A stretch of 64,000 nt of DNA from Limnohabitans sp. Jir72 (GCF_003063575.1 NZ_NESC01000009.1:62001-126000); one strand, 5' to 3'. Shown: positions 33,535 through 42,566, counted from the stretch's first letter. The notes: generated from the sequence alone by a model not told the origin. Made by a program: numbers and translations.

Positions 33535-34467
33535 ATGGAAACGAAATGGCTGGAAGACTTTGTGAGCCTGGCTGAGACCCGCAGTTTCAGCCGCTCGGCG
33601 CAGTTGCGGCACGTGACGCAACCGGCGTTCTCGCGGCGCATCCAGTCGCTCGAAGCTTGGGCCGGCGTGGACCTGGTGGACCGCAGCTCTTACCCCACCA
33701 AGCTCACCCCGGCTGGCGACACTTTGTATGCGCAAGCGCTGGAGATGCTCCAGTCCTTGCAAAACACCCGCGCCATGCTGCGTGGTCACGATGCCGCTGG
33801 GCAGGATTTCATCGGGTTTGCCTTGCCCCACACCTTGGCCTTCACGTTTTTCCCGGCCTGGGTGGCCAGCCTGCGCGAGGGCTTTGGCCCGATCAAAAGC
33901 CGGGTGATTGCCCTGAACGTGCACGACGCGGCCATGCGCTTGATGGAAGGTGGTTGCGATTTGCTGATCGCTTACCACCACCCCTCTCAGCCGTTACAGA
34001 TCGATGCCGAGCGCTACGAGATGGTGGTGCTTGGCCAAGAGGTGATTGCGCCTTATGTGAAGGTCGGCTCGGACGGCCAGCCGGTGTGGCATTTGCCCGG
34101 CACGGCCAACCGACCACTGCCGTATCTGGGGTATGCACCGGGCGCTTATTTGGGCGGGGTGACCGACTGGATCTTGAAGCAGGCTGGCACGCCCATTCAC
34201 CTAGACCGCGTGTATGAAACCGACATGGCCGAAGGCCTGAAGGTCATGGCGCTCGAAGGCCATGGCATCGCATTTTTGCCACAAAGCGCGGTCAAGAAAG
34301 AGTTGCAAAGCGGTGTCTTGAGCGAGGCGCTGTTGCCCGGTGGCACATCGCTGTCTTTGACGATGGCGGTGAGGGCCTACCGCGAAAAGTTGGGGGTGCG
34401 GCAAAACCCCAAGCGCTCTGCGCAGGATCTGTGGTCTTACTTGAAGCAGGCGGCTGTGCAGGCTTGA
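33535..34467 (+). CDS. LysR family regulator, HypT/QseD-like
   Basis: A 310-residue LysR protein. The N terminus METKWLEDFVSLAETRSFS and the helix-turn-helix LRHVTQPAFSRRIQSLE (residues about 22-38) resemble E. coli YjiE (HypT, a hypochlorite-responsive regulator also called QseD). The rest is a periplasmic-binding-like effector domain. The ATG at 33535 was chosen; the frame is open upstream only through the REP element. It is directly upstream of gltIJKL on the same strand with a 171-bp gap, so regulation of that transporter is possible but unproven. Confidence 0.82.
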   Translation: METKWLEDFVSLAETRSFSRSAQLRHVTQPAFSRRIQSLEAWAGVDLVDRSSYPTKLTPAGDTLYAQALEMLQSLQNTRAMLRGHDAAGQDFIGFALPHTLAFTFFPAWVASLREGFGPIKSRVIALNVHDAAMRLMEGGCDLLIAYHHPSQPLQIDAERYEMVVLGQEVIAPYVKVGSDGQPVWHLPGTANRPLPYLGYAPGAYLGGVTDWILKQAGTPIHLDRVYETDMAEGLKVMALEGHGIAFLPQSAVKKELQSGVLSEALLPGGTSLSLTMAVRAYREKLGVRQNPKRSAQDLWSYLKQAAVQA

Positions 34468-34541
34468 TGTTGTTTGAACATGGGGTAGTCCCTGATGCAA
34501 GCCTGACATGGGGCTGACTATAGTGTGCAGTTCGTTGGCAG

Positions 34542-34554
34542 GCACAATTTGTGC
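34542..34554. promoter_or_regulatory. Inverted repeat upstream of gltI
   Basis: GCACAATTTGTGC is a perfect 13-bp palindrome about T34548, 85 bp before the gltI start. A TATAGT (34519-34524) just upstream may be a -10 box, which would place the palindrome near the start of the transcript. It might be a LysR-type or other operator. No matching known consensus was identified. Confidence 0.35.
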
Positions 34555-34638
34555 AGGTTGATCCGAAATTTAAACCCCGTGCGTGTCATGATGGTGCATG
34601 GTTTAACCCCTCGCTTTGGCGAATATCTGGAGAACGCA

Positions 34639-35532
34639 ATGAAAAAACAATGGATCGCCGTGGCGGTGGCTGCACTGGCCTGCGTCGGCGCACAAGCCGA
34701 AGACACCTTGGGCAAAGTCAAGGCCTCTGGCACCATCACCATGGGCGTGCGCGACTCTTCGGGCGCGCTGTCCTACACCCTGGGCGACGGCAAGTACGCT
34801 GGTTTCCATTACGAAATCTGTCAACGCATCATTGGTAACGTTGAAAAAACCGTGGGCAAGAAACTGGACGTCAAGTTCCAGTCCGTGACTTCGCAAAACC
34901 GCATTCCTTTGGTGCAAAACGGCACCGTGGACATCGAGTGCGGCTCGACCACCAACAACGTGGCTCGTCAACGGGATGTGGCTTTCGTCAACACCACTTA
35001 TGTGGAAGAAGTGCGCATCGCCGTGAAGGCCAATTCGGGCATCACCTCGATCGCCCAGCTCAAAGACAAGAACGTGGCCACCACCACAGGCACCACTTCT
35101 GTGCAATTGCTGCGCAAGCATGAGCGTGCCAACGGCATCGACTTCAAGGAAGTCTTTGGCAAGGACCACGCCGACAGCTTCTTGCTGCTCGACTCGGGCC
35201 GCGCCGATGCGTTCGTGATGGACGGCTCCATCTTGGCTGGCAACATCGCCAACGCCAAGAACCCCGCCGATTTCAAGATCGTGGGCGAAGTGTTGTCGGT
35301 GGAGCCCATCGCGATCATGATCCGCAAAGACGACCCCGCATTCAAGAAACTGGCCGATGACACCGTCCGTGATCTGGTCAAGAGCGGCGACATGGCCAAG
35401 TTGTGGGACAAGTGGTTCCTGCAAGCCATTCCGCCCAAGAACGTCAAGATCGGTCTGGCTTTGAGCGACAGCACCAAAGCGGCATGGGCCAACCCCAACG
35501 ACAAGCCTGCTGAAGACTACGCCAAGAAGTAA
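34639..35532 (+). CDS. gltI: Glutamate/aspartate ABC transporter binding protein
   Basis: A 297-residue family 3 binding protein. Signal peptide: KKQWIAVAVAALACVGAQA with cleavage near residue 21. The mature part has TLGKVKASGTITMGVRDSSG, GYxxEICQR-type YEICQRI, SVTSQNRIPLVQNGTVDIECGSTTNN (in segments) and the YVEEVRIAVK stretch typical of GltI. The ATG at 34639 has a strong CTGGAGAA ribosome site. It opens the gltIJKL operon and is followed by a terminator-like hairpin. Confidence 0.92.
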   Translation: MKKQWIAVAVAALACVGAQAEDTLGKVKASGTITMGVRDSSGALSYTLGDGKYAGFHYEICQRIIGNVEKTVGKKLDVKFQSVTSQNRIPLVQNGTVDIECGSTTNNVARQRDVAFVNTTYVEEVRIAVKANSGITSIAQLKDKNVATTTGTTSVQLLRKHERANGIDFKEVFGKDHADSFLLLDSGRADAFVMDGSILAGNIANAKNPADFKIVGEVLSVEPIAIMIRKDDPAFKKLADDTVRDLVKSGDMAKLWDKWFLQAIPPKNVKIGLALSDSTKAAWANPNDKPAEDYAKK

Positions 35533-35550
35533 TCCTTCCAGGCGCTGAGA

Positions 35551-35587
35551 AAACCCCGCCGGGGATGACTTGGGCGGGGTTTCTTTT
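35551..35587 (+). terminator. Intrinsic terminator or attenuator between gltI and gltJ
   Basis: A perfect 10-bp stem, AAACCCCGCC (35551-35560) with GGCGGGGTTT (35573-35582), a 12-base loop and then CTTTTT. It is inside the operon, so partial termination would make more binding protein than permease. Confidence 0.85.
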
Positions 35588-35622
35588 TGGGCAAATACTT
35601 TGTGCTTTGTGGGAGTTAAAAC

Positions 35623-36342
35623 ATGACATGGGATTGGCAGGTCTTTTTGACCGATGACGGCAGTGGCCGCACCTATCTGGAATGGATGCTGGAAGCTTGG
35701 CGCTGGACGCTGGCGGTGGCGGGCAGTTCTTGGCTGGTGGCGATGGTGGTGGGCGCCGTCGTGGGCACGCTGCGCACCTTGCCTGGGCGGCCTGTGGTGT
35801 CTGCCTTGGCCAACGCCTGGGTGGAGTTGTTTCGCAACATTCCACTCTTGGTGCAAATTTTCCTGTGGTACTTTGTGGTGCCCAAAATGTTCCCGGCTTT
35901 CCAGCAAGTGCCCGGCTTTTTGCTGGTGGTGTTTGGCCTCGGCTTTTTCACATCGGCGCGCATTGCCGAGCAGTTCCGTGCGGGCATTCAGGCCCTGCCC
36001 AAAGGCCAGCGCTATGCCGCCATGGCCATGGGTTTCACCACCGCGCAGTCTTACCGCTACGTGATCTTGCCCATGGCGTTTCGCATCATCTTGCCGCCGC
36101 TGACCAGCGAGTCGATGAACCTGCTGAAGAACTCGTCGGTGGCGTTTGCGGTCTCGATCGCTGAGCTGACCATGTTCGCCATGCAGGCGCAGGAAGAAAC
36201 CTCACGCGGCATCGAGGTGTACCTGGCGGTGACGGCCCTGTATGCCGTGTCGGCCTTTGCGGTGAACCGTGTGTTCGCGCTGATCGAAAAGAAAATGCGC
36301 GTGCCCGGTTTCATTGTGTCTGGCGGAACGGGAGGGCATTGA
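35623..36342 (+). CDS. gltJ: Glutamate/aspartate ABC transporter permease
   Basis: A 239-residue polar amino acid permease with about five hydrophobic segments. VELFRNIPLLVQIFLWYFVVP (read in parts), the EAA loop with ALPKGQRYAAMAMGFTTAQ and the ILPPLTSESMNLLKNSSVA stretch are characteristic of GltJ. Its stop overlaps the spacing before gltK, whose ATG begins 2 bases after it. Confidence 0.92.
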   Translation: MTWDWQVFLTDDGSGRTYLEWMLEAWRWTLAVAGSSWLVAMVVGAVVGTLRTLPGRPVVSALANAWVELFRNIPLLVQIFLWYFVVPKMFPAFQQVPGFLLVVFGLGFFTSARIAEQFRAGIQALPKGQRYAAMAMGFTTAQSYRYVILPMAFRIILPPLTSESMNLLKNSSVAFAVSIAELTMFAMQAQEETSRGIEVYLAVTALYAVSAFAVNRVFALIEKKMRVPGFIVSGGTGGH

Positions 36343-36343
36343 G

Positions 36344-37012
36344 ATGTTGGGACTTGATTTTTCTTACTTCGACCTGGAAGTCCTGCGCAAGTTCGTCTTG
36401 GGCGGTCTGCTGTTCAGTGTGCAACTGACCATCACCGCCACGATTGGCGGCGTGATCTTTGGTACTTTGCTGGCCTTGATGCGCCTGTCAGGCTCCAAGC
36501 TGTTGACGATACCGGCTACTTTCTATGTCAACGGCATGCGTTCGGTGCCCCTGGTCATGGTGATCCTGTGGTTCTATCTGCTGATGCCTTTTGTCATCGG
36601 ACGCCCCATCGGCGCCGAGTGGTCGGCCATCATCACCTTCGTGGCGTTTGAAGCGGCGTACTTCAGCGAGATCATGCGCGCGGGCATCCAGTCGATCCCG
36701 CGCGGGCAGGTGTTTGCCGGTCAAGCCCTGGGCATGACCTATGGCCAGAACATGCGCCTCGTGATCTTGCCGCAGGCCTTTCGCAACATGCTGCCGGTGC
36801 TGCTGACGCAGACCATCATCTTGTTTCAGGACACCTCGCTGGTCTATGCGATTGGCGCCTATGACCTGCTCAAGGGCTTCACCAACGCTGGCAAGATTTA
36901 TGGCCGTTCCGAAGAGGCCTACATCCTGGCTGCCGTCGTTTATTTTGTGATTTGTTTTGCACTGTCCTGGAGCGTCAAACGCTTGCAGGCCAAGATTGCC
37001 ATCGTGCGCTGA
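36344..37012 (+). CDS. gltK: Glutamate/aspartate ABC transporter permease
   Basis: A 222-residue permease. FYVNGMRSVPLVMVILWFYLL (in parts), the EAA-type loop SIPRGQVFAGQALGMTYGQ and QTIILFQDTSLVYAIGAYDLL match GltK. The ATG at 36344 has a GGGAGGGCATT ribosome site inside the gltJ 3' end; the frame is open 30 bp further upstream but without a better start. The gltL gene follows after 21 bp. Confidence 0.92.
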   Translation: MLGLDFSYFDLEVLRKFVLGGLLFSVQLTITATIGGVIFGTLLALMRLSGSKLLTIPATFYVNGMRSVPLVMVILWFYLLMPFVIGRPIGAEWSAIITFVAFEAAYFSEIMRAGIQSIPRGQVFAGQALGMTYGQNMRLVILPQAFRNMLPVLLTQTIILFQDTSLVYAIGAYDLLKGFTNAGKIYGRSEEAYILAAVVYFVICFALSWSVKRLQAKIAIVR

Positions 37013-37033
37013 GGCGCGTGCTGAATTGGGGAA

Positions 37034-37777
37034 ATGAAAATGATTGAAATCAAAAATGTGTCCAAGTGGTACGGCCCGGTGCAGGTGCTCAACGACTGTT
37101 CGGTGAGCATCAACAAAGGCGATGTGGTGGTGGTCTGCGGCCCCTCGGGCTCGGGCAAGTCCACCCTGATCAAAACTGTGAACGCGTTGGAGCCTTTCCA
37201 GAAAGGCGAGATCACGGTCGATGGCGTGCCCTTGCACGACCCGAGCACCGACCTGCCCAAACTGCGCTCGCGCGTGGGCATGGTGTTCCAGAGCTTCGAG
37301 TTGTTCCCGCACCTGTCGGTCACCGAAAACCTGACGATTGCCCAGGTCAAAGTGCTGGGCCGCAACCTGGACGATGCCAAGGCGCGGGGCCTGAAGATGC
37401 TGGACCGCGTGGGCCTGTTGGCGCACAAGGACAAGTTCCCTGGCCAGCTCTCGGGCGGTCAGCAGCAGCGCGTGGCGATTGCCCGCGCCTTGTCGATGGA
37501 CCCAATGGTGATGCTGTTTGACGAGCCAACTTCGGCGCTTGACCCTGAGATGGTCGGCGAAGTGCTGGACGTGATGGTGCAGCTGGCCCACGAAGGCATG
37601 ACCATGATGGTGGTCACCCACGAGATGGGCTTTGCCCGCAAAGTGGCCAACCGCGTGATCTTCATCGATGTGGGCGGGCGGATTCTGGAAGACTGCTCCA
37701 AGGACGAGTTCTTCAACCATCCTGAGAACCGCCAGCCACGGACCAAGGATTTCTTGAACAAGATCTTGCAGCATTGA
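37034..37777 (+). CDS. gltL: Glutamate/aspartate ABC transporter ATPase
   Basis: A 247-residue ATPase with Walker [10 protein letters not shown] (residues about 36-44), Q-loop [12 protein letters not shown], signature LSGGQQQR, Walker [13 protein letters not shown] and the switch His in VVTHEMGFA. It is nearly identical in motif layout to GltL/GlnQ proteins and completes the importer. Confidence 0.94.
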   Translation: MKMIEIKNVSKWYGPVQVLNDCSVSINKGDVVVVCGPSGSGKSTLIKTVNALEPFQKGEITVDGVPLHDPSTDLPKLRSRVGMVFQSFELFPHLSVTENLTIAQVKVLGRNLDDAKARGLKMLDRVGLLAHKDKFPGQLSGGQQQRVAIARALSMDPMVMLFDEPTSALDPEMVGEVLDVMVQLAHEGMTMMVVTHEMGFARKVANRVIFIDVGGRILEDCSKDEFFNHPENRQPRTKDFLNKILQH

Positions 37778-37780
37778 TTT

Positions 37781-37818
37781 AATTGGGGGTTGGATCCCGA
37801 TTGATTTGTTTTTTTTGA
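37781..37818 (+). terminator. Possible intrinsic terminator after gltL
   Basis: AATTGGG (37781-37787) can pair with CCCGATT (37796-37802), with one G-U pair and an 8-base loop; GATTTG and eight T residues follow. The stem is short, so confidence is moderate. Confidence 0.5.
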
Positions 37819-37821
37819 AGT

Positions 37822-38235
37822 GCGTTGGCCGGGATTGCGCCCGGCGGCGCACTCACTTTCTTTGCTTCGCCAAAGAAAGTAAGCAAAGAAAGGCGAGCCG
37901 AATTCGCCGTCCCTCCGCTGGCGCTCCGGGCACGCTGCGTTGCTCGGTCTGAACGGGGTGCGCCGCAAACTCGCTTCGCTCAAACACGCGTCGCCCCTGA
38001 TCCGTTCAGCCCTGCGCTACTCGCCGACTCATCACGGCGTGAAGCTACTGCAGGGCATTGCTTCGCTCACCCCGTCCATTCACCCCCTTCAGTTTCTTGG
38101 GCGTTTTCAGCGAGTTTGACAGGGCACCTTCTGTCGGTTCACCACGAGCGGATGCACCAGAGGTGGGGTGAGGGGTTGGGGCGATTTGGCGAGCGAAGCG
38201 AGTTATGAGCCCCGGCCCGTGACCCCACCTCTGGC
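37822..38235. repeat. Large non-coding dispersed repeat with nested inverted repeats
   Basis: The 505 bp between gltL and pyrC contain no credible gene. They begin with a GGCCGGGATTGCGCCCGGC-type hairpin, then a perfect 10-bp stem ACTTTCTTTG (37855-37864) and CAAAGAAAGT (37871-37880) with loop CTTCGC. Near the end the 13-bp repeat CCAGAGGTGGGGT (38158-38170) is inverted at 38222-38234. Sequences with the CTTTGCTTCGCCAAAG core are, to my knowledge, common between genes in Comamonadaceae genomes. A 127-codon open frame crosses the region but looks like translated repeat. Confidence 0.65.
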
Positions 38236-38282
38236 ACCAAAGACTGAAAACTCGAACCCACAGGTTTGAGACAATACGCCCC

Positions 38283-39320
38283 ATGACCCAAGAAATCACC
38301 ATCACCCGCCCTGACGACTGGCACTTGCATGTGCGTGACGGGGCCGCCCTGTCCACCGTGGTGCCGCACACCGCTGCGCAGTTTGGCCGCGCGATCATCA
38401 TGCCCAACCTCAAGCCGCCCGTGACCACGGCCGAGCAGGCGCTGGCCTACAAGGCGCGCATCCAGGCAGCCGTGCCCCAAGGCATGAGCTTTGAGCCCTT
38501 GATGACCCTGTACCTGACGGACAACCTGGCCCCGGCAGAAATCGCCCGCGCCAAGGCCGCTGGCGTGGTGGCTTGCAAACTCTATCCGGCTGGTGCCACC
38601 ACCAACAGCGATGCGGGTGTGACGGACCTGCGCAAGGTCTACCCCGTGCTCGAAGCCATGCAGCGCGAAGGCGTGCTGCTGCTGGTGCACGGCGAAGTCA
38701 CCTCGCAAGACATCGACCTGTTCGACCGCGAAGCGGTGTTCATCGAGCAGCAACTGATCCCGCTGCGCCGCGACTTTCCAGGTCTGAAAATCGTGATGGA
38801 GCACATCACCACCCTGGAAGCTGCGCAGTACGTGGCAGGCGGCGATGCCCACTTGGGCGCGACCATCACGGCGCACCACCTGCTGTACAACCGCAACGCC
38901 ATCTTCACCGGCGGCATCCGTCCCCATTACTACTGCTTGCCCGTGCTCAAGCGCGAGACCCATCGCCAGGCGCTGGTCAAGGCGGCCACCAGCGGCAATG
39001 CCCGGTTCTTCCTGGGCACCGACAGCGCGCCGCATCCGGCGCACCTCAAGGAGCACGCGACCGGCTGCGCGGGCTGCTACACCGCGCACGCCGCAATGGA
39101 GATGTATGCCGAAGCCTTTGACCAGGCTGGCGCATTGAACCAACTCGAAGCCTTCGCCAGCTTCCATGGCGCCGACTTTTATGGCTTGCCTCGCAACAGC
39201 GGCACCATCACACTGCGCCGCGAAAGCTGGACGCCTGCTGAAAGTTTTGCCTTTGGCGAAGCCGAACTCAAACCCCTGCGCTCGGGCGAGAGCTTGCCGT
39301 GGCGACTGGTGAGCGCCTGA
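38283..39320 (+). CDS. pyrC: Dihydroorotase
   Basis: A 345-residue class II dihydroorotase, which closes carbamoyl aspartate to dihydroorotate in pyrimidine synthesis. Metal ligands are visible in [10 protein letters not shown] (residues about 13-22), the carboxylated Lys region [27 protein letters not shown] and GTDSAPHP. Length matches the E. coli type enzyme. The DUF3025 gene overlaps or immediately follows its 3' end. Confidence 0.96.
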   Translation: MTQEITITRPDDWHLHVRDGAALSTVVPHTAAQFGRAIIMPNLKPPVTTAEQALAYKARIQAAVPQGMSFEPLMTLYLTDNLAPAEIARAKAAGVVACKLYPAGATTNSDAGVTDLRKVYPVLEAMQREGVLLLVHGEVTSQDIDLFDREAVFIEQQLIPLRRDFPGLKIVMEHITTLEAAQYVAGGDAHLGATITAHHLLYNRNAIFTGGIRPHYYCLPVLKRETHRQALVKAATSGNARFFLGTDSAPHPAHLKEHATGCAGCYTAHAAMEMYAEAFDQAGALNQLEAFASFHGADFYGLPRNSGTITLRRESWTPAESFAFGEAELKPLRSGESLPWRLVSA

Positions 39321-40144
39321 GCCCGAACCGCCCCGGCCACCGGTGCCATGCGTCCTCGACCTTGGGGGTGGCCGACATCGATTGGTCGGCGCCTTGGCTG
39401 GCCGATTGGCGGGCGGTGGGCGAGCCCATCGCGCAGTGCGTGGCGGCTGGTGTTTCGCAACACCAGGCCCTGACCGAGGCCAGCCTGGCCCCTGTGGGCT
39501 TTGTGCCGCAAGCCGATCTGCCTGAGGGGCAAGCCTATGAAGACTTCATCTATGCCAAGGGCCAAGTGCCCACGCGCGAAGGTTTGCACGATTTCTTCAA
39601 TGCTTTGTGCTGGATGCATTTCCCGCTCGCCAAAAAAAGGCTGAACCAGCTGCAAGCCGCAGAAATTGCGCGTGCCGGGGTCGGTCAGGTGCGTGGCCCG
39701 GTGCGCGATGCAGCCACGGTGTTTGATGAGAACGCCTTGCTGATGCAGGCGCCCGATGCCGTGTGGGAGGCCCTGACGGCGCACCGCTGGCAAGAGGCGC
39801 TGGTGGATCGGCGTGCGCAATGGGCGCATGTGCGTTTGTGGACCTTTGGCCACGCGGCGCTTGAAAAACTCGTGCAGCCCTACAAATCGATCACCGTCCA
39901 TTTGTGGCGTGTGCCGCCTGCTGTGGACGACGCAGGATTGGACGCCTGGCTGGCACAGGACCTGAGCACCGACAAGCTGGCCACCAAACCGTTCAGCCCC
40001 TTGCCTGTCTTGGGCGTGCCCGGCTGGTGGGCACCCAATGGGGCGCCTGATTATTACGATGACCTTGAGGTTTTTCGACCCCGCCGTGCGCGTGCTCGCG
40101 CTGAAAAACCGTACGTCATTCAGGAAATCGGTCCGTCCGATTGA
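39299..40144 (+). CDS. DUF3025 family protein
   Basis: Up to 281 residues. DUF3025 features include the central [33 protein letters not shown] (in segments), which is highly conserved, and C-terminal [19 protein letters not shown]. Function is unknown. The start is uncertain: GTG at 39299 overlaps pyrC by 22 bp, while GTG at 39368 gives 258 residues and begins just before the conserved [10 protein letters not shown] regard the latter as equally likely. No signal peptide or membrane segment is seen, so it is probably cytoplasmic. Confidence 0.75.
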   Translation: MATGERLSPNRPGHRCHASSTLGVADIDWSAPWLADWRAVGEPIAQCVAAGVSQHQALTEASLAPVGFVPQADLPEGQAYEDFIYAKGQVPTREGLHDFFNALCWMHFPLAKKRLNQLQAAEIARAGVGQVRGPVRDAATVFDENALLMQAPDAVWEALTAHRWQEALVDRRAQWAHVRLWTFGHAALEKLVQPYKSITVHLWRVPPAVDDAGLDAWLAQDLSTDKLATKPFSPLPVLGVPGWWAPNGAPDYYDDLEVFRPRRARARAEKPYVIQEIGPSD

Positions 40145-40210
40145 TTTTGGGCTTTGAGCCCCTACCATTCGCAACATCGCTCTGCTGAAAGGGCGTCAAA
40201 GGGTTCTGGA

Positions 40211-41083
40211 ATGAAACGTATTTTTCTGTTTGTCTTGACCAACATCGCCGTGGTGGCCGTATTGGGCCTCGTGGCCAGCTTGCTGGGTGTGAACCGCTAC
40301 CTGACCGCCAACGGTTTGAACTTGGGCGCATTGCTGGGTTATGCCCTGGTGATGGGTTTTGGCGGCGCCATCATTTCCTTGCTGATCAGCAAGCCCATGG
40401 CCAAATGGACCTCGGGCGTGCGCGTGATCGAGCAGCCTCAAAATGCCGACGAAGCCTGGATTGTGGACACGGTGCGCAAGTTCGCCGACAAGGCTGGGAT
40501 CGGCATGCCCGAAGTCGGTATCTTTGAAGGAGACCCCAATGCGTTTGCCACTGGCGCTTTCCGGGATTCGGCGCTGGTGGCGGTGTCCACTGGCCTGTTG
40601 CAAAACATGACCCACGAGGAAATCGAAGCCGTGATTGGTCATGAAGTGGCCCACGTGGCCAACGGCGACATGGTGACCATGACCTTGATTCAAGGTGTGA
40701 TGAACACCTTTGTTGTCTTCCTGTCCCGCGTGATCGGTTATGCCGTGGACAGCTTTTTGCGCAAGGGCGATGAGGAACGCAGCGGCCCGGGCATTGGCTA
40801 CATGGTGACCACCTTGGTGCTCGACATCGTGCTGGGTTTTGCCGCCGCCATGGTGGTGGCCTGGTTCAGCCGTCAGCGCGAGTTTCGTGCCGATGCCGGT
40901 GCCGCGCAGTTGATGGGCCGCAAGCAACCCATGATCAACGCCTTGGCCCGCTTGGGTGGCGTGCACACGGCCGAGCTGCCCAAGAGTGTGGCCGCCATGG
41001 GCATTGCCGGGGGCATTGGCCAGTTGTTCAGCACCCACCCGCCGATTGAAGAGCGCATTGCCGCTTTGCAGACGTTGGCCTGA
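40211..41083 (+). CDS. htpX: Membrane zinc protease HtpX
   Basis: A 290-residue M48 family inner membrane protease for quality control of membrane proteins. The zinc motif is [11 protein letters not shown] (near residue 140), with a downstream Glu in [15 protein letters not shown]. Two N-terminal hydrophobic segments (residues about 4-25 and 35-55) and two central ones match HtpX topology. The ATG at 40211 follows TTCTGGA. The gene ends 17 bp before a strong terminator. Confidence 0.94.
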   Translation: MKRIFLFVLTNIAVVAVLGLVASLLGVNRYLTANGLNLGALLGYALVMGFGGAIISLLISKPMAKWTSGVRVIEQPQNADEAWIVDTVRKFADKAGIGMPEVGIFEGDPNAFATGAFRDSALVAVSTGLLQNMTHEEIEAVIGHEVAHVANGDMVTMTLIQGVMNTFVVFLSRVIGYAVDSFLRKGDEERSGPGIGYMVTTLVLDIVLGFAAAMVVAWFSRQREFRADAGAAQLMGRKQPMINALARLGGVHTAELPKSVAAMGIAGGIGQLFSTHPPIEERIAALQTLA

Positions 41084-41100
41084 TGATTTGATCGAAAATA

Positions 41101-41125
41101 AAAAACCCGCCTAGGCGGGTTTTTT
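41101..41125. terminator. Bidirectional intrinsic terminator
   Basis: A near-perfect palindrome of AAAAACCCGCC and its complement centred on CCTAGG, with T runs on both strands. It lies between the convergent htpX and IscR-like genes and probably serves both. Confidence 0.9.
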
Positions 41126-41143
41126 ATTGGCATTGGTGAATGC

Positions 41144-41665
41144 TCAGCCGCGAGACGGCATCAAGCTGCCCGCCAAGGCGAACACCGAGTTGGGCGCGGT
41201 GATCTTCAGGGTGCTTTTGGGCTTGGCGAACACGCCACGCTTGACCGCCGGTTGGGGCGCAGGCTCCACAGAGACGCCTTTGGCACGTTGCTCGGCCACC
41301 AGCTGGCGCAGGCTGATCGACTTGAGGTGGCTCAGCATTTTCTCGTTCAGGCTGGCCCACAGCTCGCTGCTCATCCAGCCGCCTTCGGCGGCCAGTTCTT
41401 CTTCAGAAGGGGCATCCACCGCGCCGACGATGTCGGCCATGGTGATTTTCTCGGCGCTTCGGGCCAGCGAATAACCGCCGCCGGGGCCGCGGGTGCTCTC
41501 GACCAGGCCTTGCTGGCGCAGCTTGCTGAACAATTGCTCCAGGTAGGACAGCGAAATTTGGTGGCGCACGCTGATGGCGGCCAATGACACGGGGCCGCGG
41601 TCTTCACGCAGGGCCACGTCGATCATGGCGGTCACTGCAAATCGGCTTTTGGTGCTCAAACGCAT
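41144..41665 (-). CDS. Rrf2/IscR family regulator without cysteines
   Basis: A 173-residue Rrf2 protein with the IscR-type N terminus MRLSTKSRFAVTAMIDVAL and winged helix (SYLEQLFSKLRQQGLVESTRGPGGGYSLAR read in parts). In IscR three Cys and a His after the AVDEP segment bind a [2Fe-2S] cluster. Here the corresponding stretch is AVDAPSEEELAAEGGWMSSEL and the whole protein has no Cys, so it cannot hold a cluster this way. No isc genes follow. It may act like apo-IscR or have another target set. The ATG at 41665 has an AAAGGAG ribosome site. Confidence 0.85.
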   Translation of the reverse strand: MRLSTKSRFAVTAMIDVALREDRGPVSLAAISVRHQISLSYLEQLFSKLRQQGLVESTRGPGGGYSLARSAEKITMADIVGAVDAPSEEELAAEGGWMSSELWASLNEKMLSHLKSISLRQLVAEQRAKGVSVEPAPQPAVKRGVFAKPKSTLKITAPNSVFALAGSLMPSRG

Positions 41666-41843
41666 GGTGTGCTCCTTTTCTGCGTTCTGGAAGACCTTGT
41701 GGGGACTTCGCAAAATTTCTGGTGATGCTGTTGTTGTCAGTCGCCAGACAGTCATTTTCTCAGACTGCAATCACATATTGGGATTGCCCGTGCTAATTCA
41801 AGGGTAAATCCTGTGTGATTTTGTCGGAAATCAAACACACACC

Positions 41844-42539
41844 TCAGAAGCGCTCAAAACCTTCGAGTTGGCGCCATTGCCCCGGCTCCAGCGGGGCCAG
41901 GCTGATGCGGCCCACGCGTTGGCGGCGCAGGTCTTGCAAAGGGCATTGCGGGTCCAGCCAGCGGCCCAGGTCCAGGCCGTCGATGTCCTTGCCGGCGATG
42001 CGCAGCACCGTCACGGTGTCGGTCTGGCGGTTGATGCTGGCGCGCAGGCCCGGGCCGTTCAGGGCCTTGATCAGGCCTTCGGGCACTTGGCCGCCCACGG
42101 TGGCCATCCACTCTTGCTCCATCGGGCTGCGGCGGTCTTCCAGGTGGCGCAGCACGCCCACATCGTCTGAAAAAATGCACAGGCCGCTGGCCGGTTTGGG
42201 CAGGGGCAAGGGCATTTGCATTTTGGCCAGGCGTTCAGGCCCCCACAGCCCAGGCTGCGGGGCTTTGAGGCCGGCGGTGTCTTGCAGCCAGGCCAGGTTG
42301 GCGACCCGGTCGGCAGGCTTGAACAGCACCAGGGTCATGGGCGCCAGCGCAGCCATGGAGACCATGCGGTTCACATTCACGGCTTGCTCGGGCCGCACGC
42401 GCCGGGCCGGGTCGGTGACCACTTTGCCCGCCACCTGCACGCCACCGGCCACGATCAGGGCTTCGGCTTCGCTGCGCGAGCAGTTTTGCTCGGCGGCCAC
42501 GCGTTTGGCCAGGCGGATGCCTTCTTCAGAGGGGCTCAT
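41844..42539 (-). CDS. S4-domain RsuA/RluF-like protein lacking the catalytic aspartate
   Basis: A 231-residue protein with an N-terminal S4 RNA-binding domain (residues about 6-55: IRLAKRVAAEQNCSRSEAEALI in parts) and a pseudouridine synthase-like domain. In active RsuA/RluF enzymes the motif GRLDxxSxGL contains the essential Asp. Here the equivalent segment is LPLPKPASGLCIFSDD, with Pro at the Asp position. The C-terminal half (IKALNGPGLRASINRQTD) is otherwise family-like. It may bind rRNA without modifying it. The ATG at 42539 is preferred to TTG at 42551. It follows the Nudix-MBL gene by 27 bp. Confidence 0.75.
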   Translation of the reverse strand: MSPSEEGIRLAKRVAAEQNCSRSEAEALIVAGGVQVAGKVVTDPARRVRPEQAVNVNRMVSMAALAPMTLVLFKPADRVANLAWLQDTAGLKAPQPGLWGPERLAKMQMPLPLPKPASGLCIFSDDVGVLRHLEDRRSPMEQEWMATVGGQVPEGLIKALNGPGLRASINRQTDTVTVLRIAGKDIDGLDLGRWLDPQCPLQDLRRQRVGRISLAPLEPGQWRQLEGFERF

Positions 42540-42566
42540 CAATGCTTTCAAAAAATCTCAAGAAAC

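Noticed and set aside
34534-34558. Sigma-54 promoter upstream of gltI (TGGCAG and a downstream GTGCA)
   Set aside because: The distance between the GG and GC elements is 5 bases too long for the -24/-12 spacing.
37825-38208. A 127-codon open frame in the gltL-pyrC gap
   Set aside because: It translates the dispersed repeat with its inverted repeats, has no ribosome site and no recognisable domain.
41844-42539. Calling this gene an active rRNA pseudouridine synthase
   Set aside because: The essential Asp position carries Pro, so only family membership, not activity, is claimed.
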